Shown in pieces: positions 57,239 to 64,000 of a stretch of DNA of 64,000 bases. The DNA is from Sphaerolaimus hirsutus. Its lineage: Eukaryota > Nematoda > Chromadorea > Monhysterida > Sphaerolaimidae. Both the position numbers and the translations under genes were made by a program. The stretch is taken from the NCBI GenBank assembly GCA_964036195.1, contig OZ038450.1, forward strand, positions 23,899,208-23,963,207, given 5' to 3'. The notes beneath the pieces were generated by a model. It was not told the origin of the DNA, made no database searches, and saw only the letters and a list, made by a program, of their open reading frames with translations. Within the stretch, counting starts at the first letter, position 1; each line of letters begins with the position of its first letter.

Positions 57239-58955
57239 TAGTGATGGAAAAGCGCCAGAAAAAAGGGCGCCAGGCGCCAATGGCGCCATGCGGCCATTGA
57301 GAAAGTGGGCGCCAAGCGCCAAGGGCGCCACAGAAAAAGGGCGCCAAGCGCCCGGCTAAGGGCGCCATGGCGCCATTCGGAAAGTGGGCGCCAGGCGCCA
57401 AGGGCGCCATGGCTCCATTTGAAAAATAGGGCGCCAGGCGCCAAGAGCGCCAGCATGAATAAGTGCATAGAATACCCTGTGTGCGCTAAAAATGTTTCTC
57501 CAGCGCTGTCGTGCAGAGTTGTTAGAATTACTGAACTTTTTTAAAAGTATATGTAAACGTAAAGTATTTATTTTTTACTCACCACAAAGTATCGAAAACG
57601 TAAAATACTTATTTTTTACTCGTACGCACGCGTAAATGTGAGTACAAATTTTTTTCCCATTAAAATGCAAAAGCGAGCACTTTTCTTCATAGAATATGTA
57701 GAACTGGGTACATTTTTGAAATACAACCCTCAAAATGGCCCTACGAATTAAATAATTGACCCCCTGTCAAAAGCCCCCCCCCCCAAATTGAACGTAAATG
57801 GAACGTAAATATTAAAACCTTCAGTTTGTGTTCTGTGAAATGCAGAACACATGTTTAAACAATGACCAAGTCGCGTTAGAACAGAGTATATACTATCTAT
57901 ATTTACATACATATACCTATATGTAAGTCAATAAAAATACTCTTATACATGAATCTAAACATACGTTGTTGCATTTTTCTACCTCAGCGTATGTCACAAA
58001 GAACGAATTAGTGCTGAGAGTTCTGAAAAATTCTGGCGAAGTAAAAAAACCCCTCGAAACACCCGCCCTTGTTCAACTCCCCTCAAAATTTTCACTATAA
58101 AACAATCACTCCCAGGGGTATTTCGAGGAAATATAGTAAATTGCAGCGTAGTCACCTTATAAATATGTGCCAAATTGAATTCACAGAAATACATTTTCTT
58201 TACGCGTATGCCTCAAAATTGTACGCGTACATGTGAGTACGTTACTTTTTTAAAAAGTATATGTAAACGTATTTACCGCGTACTCGCGTACGCGTATTTT
58301 TCGAGTAAACGTACGTACCTTTTAACAACTCTGCTGTCGTGCACACATACACTTATTTATTCACATTCTCCAGGATGTAATCAATGAAAACGAGACTAGC
58401 AACAATTATTTGCATAAAATCATTCTCACACTTGACATTCAACTCGAACACAATAAAAATTGTCATTTGACAAAAACAATGCATTCACTTGAAATGTTTT
58501 CTTGAAGTGACTAAAATGTAATTGTGACGATTTGGATCCACATATTTACGAGTTTGCAACGTTCAACTGTCCACCACTCTCAGCTTCCTATCCATCAGAC
58601 GTGTCTGATGAACTGTTGAACGAAATATTTTCATCCACTCGCATCCTTTCATCCATTTTTATTGAAAATTTCGATTTTTCACAGACACGGTTATTTTATT
58701 TTTTCATTTAAACAACACTCACTGTGAAACCCCGCTGGGGCCATATTGGCGCCATTTTAGGGCACGGCGCCAGGCGCCAAGGGCGCCATGGGAAAAAGGC
58801 GCCAAGCGCCAAGGGCGCCATGGCGCCTTTCGAAATGTGGGCGCCAGGCGCCAAGGGCGCCACAGAGAAAGGGCGCCAAGCGCCAATGGCCCCATGGCGC
58901 GGCGCCCTTTGGCGCCATCAAATGGCGCCAGCGCTATGGCGCCATTCCATCGCTA
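57239..58955. mobile_element. hAT-like TAGTGATGG/GGCGCC element with nested 820-bp hAT-like copy
   Basis: Ends are TAGTGATGGAAAAGCGCC and GCGCCATTCCATCGCTA, with a perfect TSD GTCAGGTC (57231-57238, 58956-58963). Without the insertion 57514-58333 it is about 890 bp and collinear with 49332-50200. Confidence 0.93.
57514..58333. mobile_element. hAT-like CAGAGTTG element, 820-bp copy D
   Basis: It has a perfect TSD CTGTCGTG (57506-57513, 58334-58341). It is the same length as 22643-23462 and, in the long segments I compared, differs at only a couple of bases after inversion. Confidence 0.95.
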
Positions 58956-58963
58956 GTCAGGTC

Positions 58964-59371
58964 CCAAGAAAAATGAAATGTCAAATGAAAAATTTAAAAC
59001 ATTTATTTTTTATTATTTTGGTCATGTGACAAGAAAAGTGAAATGACAAATGTGAATATTTTTTGGGGGGGATTCATTTTGGTCAATTGACAAGACAAAT
59101 TATGTGGCAGTCGAAAAATAAAAAATATTTATCAAAAATAAAAAAATATTTACAGAAACTGCACTGCTGCTGGTTGGTGAAATTACTCAAATACTTAGGT
59201 ACCTGCACACTTCATCACTTAAATACAGAACAGAACAGTATAACAGATGTTCAAAATGCTAGCAGAACACTGGAGCTTACAATGAGTACATACGTAAATA
59301 AATACAGGTTACTCTATTTTGCAAAAAATACAAATTTTGTAAGCTGGAAGCAAATACCATAAAGGTATACA
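58964..59371. other. Intronic AT-rich stretch, nothing supportable
   Basis: AAAAATATTTA-type low complexity, then ordinary sequence. A 99-codon open frame (59063-59362) lacks splice or family support. Confidence 0.35.
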
Positions 59372-59783
59372 TACCGTATTACCTCGAATTAACCCCCCCC
59401 CCTCGAAATACCCCCCCTAAATTTCGGCTGAGGAAATAATAAACCCCCCCTCGAAATACCCCCCCCTAAAACTGAGTGTAACGTGAACGTACATGACAAA
59501 TACCGCAGTTTGTGTTCTGTACAATGCAGAACACACGTTAAAACTGATGATTAAGTGACGTTAGGGAAGGGTTTTTGTGTATATACAGTTATAGATGCCT
59601 ATAAACACACATACATCTATGTAATTGTTCGATTTTTCTACGTCTGCGTATGGGGAATTTTCGATAATTTCTGGCGAAATAATAGACCCCCCCCTCGAAT
59701 AAACCCCCCCTCGAATTATCCCCCCCTCAAATTTTGCTGGCGAAATAATAAACCCCCTGGGGGTATTTCGAGGTAATACGGTA
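59372..59783. mobile_element. C-rich TA element
   Basis: From TACCGTATTACCTCGAATTA to TTTCGAGGTAATACGGTA. It matches the inner element 32842-33275 and the interrupted copy 40575 closely, and serves as a full-length reference. Confidence 0.85.
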
Positions 59784-59892
59784 TATATTCTTGATCAGAA
59801 AAATATGGCAAATCGATCGAATGAGCTAGTAAAAACTAGTAAAACTTATCAACTTTTGACATATTTAATTGACTTTTACTTAGTTTAACACT

Positions 59893-60228
59893 TTATAAAT
59901 ATCTAAACAGAAAAAGTTTTAATGTATAGATTATTGTTCTGCATGAAATTACGGTTTTAATGAATGTAACTACATGTCCCAAACTTCGAAATGTAACTAC
60001 ATGTCTACCAGAACAAATTCTACAGCGAAATATACATGTGCCAATAAAATGCCTAAATTCCTCAATCTGTGCTGCGGGCTTTGGGGGGATTCTTTGCCCT
60101 GAGCCTGACTGGGCTGTGTCGTCATCTGACATTTTGGTTTTGCACTCTTTGGTGCGCAGCCGATGATTTTCTTGCGCTTTTCTTATCAGGGTCGCTTTCT
60201 TGACACCTGGGTTAATTTTTGAGTTTGC
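59893..60228 (-). CDS. Unrecognised 112-codon open frame
   Basis: The minus strand from 60228 is open for 112 codons after a TAA. It includes the charged stretch KKATLIRKAQENHRLRTKEC, then MSDDDTAQSGSGQRIPPKPA, with an ATG at 60132. This first half looks protein-like, while the second half (below about 60040) is weaker. An upstream TTTAAG could be an acceptor. It may be an exon of an opposite-strand gene, a retrocopy or a transposon fragment; I cannot tell which. Confidence 0.35.
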   Translation of the reverse strand, partial: ANSKINPGVKKATLIRKAQENHRLRTKECKTKMSDDDTAQSGSGQRIPPKPAAQIEEFRHFIGTCIFRCRICSGRHVVTFRSLGHVVTFIKTVISCRTIIYTLKLFLFRYL

Positions 60229-60239
60229 TTAAATTTAAC

Positions 60240-60900
60240 CGTATGGTCACCATGGTTAGCACATGGTTTATACCATCATGTGACCATGTGACCTGCACGC
60301 ATGGCAGCAGAGCACTGCATGGGCAGTCTCACTGCCGTGGTGCAAGATGTGTGATTTCCGAAAACCAGCACATGGATGTCAAGCGAGCAGGGGGCTGGGC
60401 ATTGTAGGCTCATTGTTCCGGGTTCAAACCATCGCCATGTGACACGTGATGTCAAAATAGTAGCATCTCAAGTTCATATAAATCCAGGGTTGGGAATGAA
60501 TTAGGGAAAATGTAAAAACGAACAACTGATTTTACGCTGCACAACAACTGCAAAACTGTGCAATCGTATGGCGTGCTGTATAGGCAGCGCAAGGTCCCAA
60601 TTTGTGCTTGTGACATTCACAATCACATTGGTCAAAATTGGATCTTATAGTTATGGCAATTTTCTAGGTAAACAAAGGTATTTCTGCTTGTGACACCGAA
60701 AATTCTGCTTGTGACATTCACAAGCGCACAAGCACTTATGCCGCCTATGGCGTGCTGTAACACCAAAATTGCAGGTTTGGCTACATCATTCACCTACTAG
60801 CCAACAACAGTCATTCATTTTAATGTGTGTTATGCATTGCCAGATCCCAAAACACACCTTTTTCATGTACATTCTATTTACACTCAATTTCGGGGGGTTA
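60240..60900. other. Intronic stretch; single pol III B-box-like motif
   Basis: GGTTCAAACC occurs near 60420 without a well-placed A box or tRNA fold. 60600-60750 has three TTGTGACATTCACAA-like words. No gene is called. Confidence 0.35.
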
Positions 60901-60929
60901 TTTTGAGGGGGTATTTCAAGGAAATATGG

Positions 60930-61371
60930 TACCGTATTACCTCTTATATAAGGTATACATTATATTGTTTTCGTCAGATTTTTAGAACCAAAAGTTATAC
61001 CTTGTATTAGAGGGTACCTTATATTAGAGGATACCTTCAATTTTTTACGCCAGATTTTCATCTGGTCAACAACTCAAAGTTTCTCGTCGAGTGAATAGTG
61101 CCGCTGTAAACTGACACACTTTTCAGCAGCGGAAGTTGACAAAGAGTCATTGCACTTCGGCACCATTTTCATCATTTACCGCCATGTTTAGCAACCGTTT
61201 TTATTATATTGCATGTTTTGGCCCGCAGCCAGCTGTGTTTTATCAGAGGTATGCCTTATATTAGAGGGTACCTTATATTTATTTCATTGCGTTCAAAATA
61301 GCCAAAGTTATACCTTATATTAGAGGGTACCCTATATTAGAGGGATGCCTTATATTGGAGGTAATACAGTA
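60930..61371. mobile_element. TACCGTATTACCTC element with TTATATTAGAGGGTACC array
   Basis: Ends are TACCGTATTACCTCTTATAT and TATTGGAGGTAATACAGTA, with TA flanks. The word CCTTATATTAGAGGGTA recurs about six times. It shares terminal bases with the C-rich family but not its internal word. It is nested in a C-rich element (about 60800-62236). Confidence 0.8.
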
Positions 61372-61431
61372 TTTACTTTCTTATGGTATTCATTCATAGT
61401 GCCCATTTTGAGGGGGGTGTTTCGAGGGGGG

Positions 61432-62206
61432 CACTGCAAAAAAATAAGTTTGTGAAGTGTGTGAAAGCGCACTCTGTGATGGCACTTCAACTCACTTCCA
61501 CACAGTTCATGAAGTTTTCAGTTAAGTGTCTTCCACTCACTTCACCTAGCTTCACAAAGCCTTATATTTCGTGAAGCGCACTTCCCGACGCTGACACTTC
61601 TACACACATCAAACTGATGCCGAGTTCCAGTGGAAGCGTTGTGACACTTGGTGAAGACACTTCAGAAAAAAAGAGATTTTTGAAGGCACTTCACATACAA
61701 TAATCACAGTGAAGACACTTGCAATTGTATTTTACTGCAAAAAATGATTCAAATGCCAAGGATGGATGGATGGGCATGTGTGCCATATAGTTCAATGAGC
61801 CATGTTTAGTCACATTTCACACTGCTTTATTTAGGTACTATTTACCACCTCCCATTATCTTGTCACACATAAAGTTTTTTTCATATGTACCTTATCGTCG
61901 CATCCTCATAATAAAGTTCTGAAGTCAATCAGCATATTAATACTAAAATTACCACACTTTTTTTCATGTGAAGTGCCTTCACTACAGCTCCGACATTGTG
62001 AAGACACATCACAGTGGGACGTCGGAAGAGAAAACTCTTCACCAACATTGTGCAGCTTCGTGAAGCATTTTCCTATGTGAAGTGTCTTCACAACTATTTT
62101 TGTGAAGCGTCGGGAAGCGCGGACCAGCGTCGTGAAGCGTCGGGAAGCAAACCGTGAAGGCACTTCAAGAAGCTTCACGACGCATCACACACCTATTTTT
62201 TGCTGT
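61432..62206. mobile_element. CACTGCAAAAAA/GTGAAGC element, copy 2
   Basis: Ends are CACTGCAAAAAAATAAG and CCTATTTTTTGCTGTG, inserted in a G run of the C-rich element. GTGAAGCGTCGGGAAGC and CACTTCAC words in both orientations fill the arms. Confidence 0.8.
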
Positions 62207-62279
62207 GGGGGGTGGGGTATTTCGAGGAAATACGGTATTTACTTTCACCTTTTATCTAATGTAAATACCTTCCACTCAG

Positions 62280-62391
62280 ATACAATGCAGATGTAATGAC
62301 AACAGGAGTAATCAATGCATATTATCCTGAATTAGTGTCATATGTGAGGCCGTGGTCAGAGGTAGCTCTGGTTGATTCATTTTTTCAACAG
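62280..62391 (+). CDS. Exon 8 of the unrecognised multi-exon gene
   Basis: Acceptor TACCTTCCACTCAG and a very strong donor CAG|GTAAGC. One leading base and 37 open codons, including ADVMTTGVINAYYPELVSYV and ALVDSFFQQ. The other two frames have stops. The entry phase requires a preceding exon with two trailing bases, which exon 7 can supply only through a weak donor. The exit is at a codon boundary, so further exons should lie beyond the window. Confidence 0.78.
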
Positions 62392-62661
62392 GTAAGCAAT
62401 AATTTTGATTGGATGACTGTGTATGTTCAGTGACAATCATTGATTGACACCTGGAAGCATGCATTCGCTTCAATTTTAGGAACCTTCAAATATTTGAGCT
62501 GTAGCACACTTTTTAGAGCAGGCTGGCCACTGATGCATTGTATTTCTGGGGAGGGGGATTAATGACAGTTTCTGAATGGAAAATGTGAAACACTTGCAGC
62601 ATTTGAATTAATAAAATGCAATTGTTTGGGGTAAAGATTGCATTTCATGAAAAAAATTTAA
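62392..62661. other. Intronic stretch, no feature seen
   Basis: Ordinary AT-rich sequence after the donor of exon 8. No element ends were found. Confidence 0.4.
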
Positions 62662-64000
62662 TATACCGTAAATGCTCTAATAAGCAGGGTTGGTTTTATA
62701 AAAATCATTTGTATACAAATTGTATAAAAATTGTATAAAAATGTATTTTATTTTAATTTTATTCTTGTTTCATTTTATTTTATTTTATTCCAAAATAATA
62801 ATAAAATAATAAAATGTACCATTTTACAAAAAATTTACAAAAATTTTACAGAAATTTTACAAAAAATCAGAATCTTGCATGCAAAATCAGAAAAATGTGA
62901 TAGTTAGACCTAAACATGAAAAACGTGTGACAAACTTTTCTATTACTTTGCAAAAGTTGCATGCAGTAGGTATTGTTAGCTAGTTGCAAGTGTTAAGTTA
63001 CAATTATCAATAAGAATGGTTTGCATTTTCAGTAGAAGGATTACTGGAGTGTGCTGGGCGCATTTGTAAAACATCATGCAAAGTGTCAATTGTCATGACA
63101 AATGTAGTAAAGAGTCAATTGGCATCTCAAATGTCAAGCAAAGTATAATTGTCATGACAAATGTCGTGCAGAGTGTAAATTGTGTATCTGAATCTTATGT
63201 TTTGGTATCCAAACCTTATGTTTTGGTATTCAAATCTTATGTTTTTGTATCCAAATGTTCACATAAGATTTGGTTACAAAAACAACAAGATTTGGACACA
63301 AAAGATAAGATTTGGATACAATTTGCTTTACAGTTTCAACTTATTTTTGTCATGACAAATGACACTTAACTTAACATTTTCATGAAAATTGACACTTTCC
63401 ATTCCATTTCATATGACATTTTGACACTACATGGCTTGGGACTGCCCCAGCTCCGCAAATGAACAGGTTGAACTATAAACAACAGAAAAAATTTTTACAA
63501 AAAAATATGGATTTTTATACAATTTTTACAAAAATATGAATTTGTATACAATTTTACGAAAAATTTACAAAAATTCAAATTTTTATACAATTTTTATTTT
63601 TATTTTATTTTATTTTATTCTTCAATTTTCCATTTTATTTTTATTTTATTTTTATTCTTTTCTGAGATTTTGCCAACCCTGCTAATAAGGCGACGGTCGG
63701 TTTATTGTTTTCAGCACATTTTTGGGGGTCGCATTATTGGAGAGGTCGCTTTATTGGAGAGGGTCGTATTGTACTTTTCAAAAACTCAACAACTCAACTT
63801 TTCATTTAACGCATATGAGCATGGCACCGTAAAGCAATAGGTAATCACATCAAAGCCACAAAATTCTCAAAATACTTATTATTCGGGTTCAACGATATCA
63901 ATTAGCGGCATCCGAAGATTGTGACATCGTTTTTCTTTTTTTTAATTTTTATTTGGGGGTCGGATTATTGGAGGGGGTCGGATTATTGGACAGGGTCGCT
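62662..64000. mobile_element. TACCGTAAATGCTC element, left part, split by a hAT-like insertion
   Basis: It starts TACCGTAAATGCTCTAATAA and continues after 63689 with GGCGACGGTCGGTTTATTG. GGTCG(C/G)(A/T)TTATTGGA words recur about five times up to the window edge. The right end is not in view. Confidence 0.65.
62685..63681. mobile_element. hAT-like CAGGGTTGG element, 997-bp copy
   Basis: Ends are CAGGGTTGGTTTTATAAAA and TTTTGCCAACCCTG, with a perfect TSD CTAATAAG (62677-62684, 63682-63689). The interior has the same GTCATGACAAATG and TATCCAAATCTTATG arrays as 39009-40038. Confidence 0.93.

Noticed and set aside
60370..60440. tRNA or tRNA-derived SINE around GGTTCAAACC
   Set aside because: The B box is good, but no A box at the right distance and no cloverleaf could be drawn.

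Overview
This window looks like invertebrate-type animal nuclear DNA. It is AT-rich, has no dense gene layout and is almost entirely a mosaic of nested transposable elements. I cannot name the species. The eukaryotic call rests on eight short open stretches flanked by splice-type AG/GT signals, a Penelope-like retroelement with an N-terminal GIY-YIG domain, and dozens of short terminal-inverted-repeat (TIR) elements with perfect 8-bp (hAT-like) or TA target-site duplications (TSDs).

One host gene seems to run along the + strand through most of the window. Its candidate exons are 11818-11902, 23541-23730, 37447-37560, 38402-38527, 48261-48390, 51592-51771, 53377-53542 and 62280-62391. The reading phase is compatible at all seven junctions, giving about 365 residues of a protein whose two ends lie outside what I can see. 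I do not recognise the protein. Its introns (0.8-13.7 kb) are packed with transposons.

Layout. 1-17100: a macrorepeat with a 2592-bp period, in full and interrupted copies, broken by hAT-like elements (4282-5430, 5641-6790) and a 2.56-kb TA element (13398-15954); between its copies lie MITE clusters and GC-rich repeats (7150-10290) and the first exon. 17606-26460: nested hAT-like and C-rich elements, a 1.44-kb palindrome and exon 2. 26560-34374: a 7.8-kb element with long inverted arms and an 8-bp TSD, enclosing a degenerate permuted Penelope-like element on the minus strand (29481-32293). 34482-36403: a motif-array foldback element and a 20-bp minisatellite. 36427-48240: exons 3-4 and deep nests. 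48261-54406: exons 5-7 among hAT-like elements. 54925-60930: up to four levels of nesting. 60930-64000: exon 8 and more TIR elements.

The unifying pattern is that nearly every TIR family carries its own short word, repeated many times in both orientations just inside its termini: GGCGCC, TTCGAAAA, CTCGAAATACCCCC, TTACGCACAGAA, TTAAGAGT, GTGAAGC, and others. No intact transposase gene was seen, so these look non-autonomous. The near-identity of two 820-bp copies (22643-23462 and 57514-58333) and several perfect TSDs suggest recent movement.
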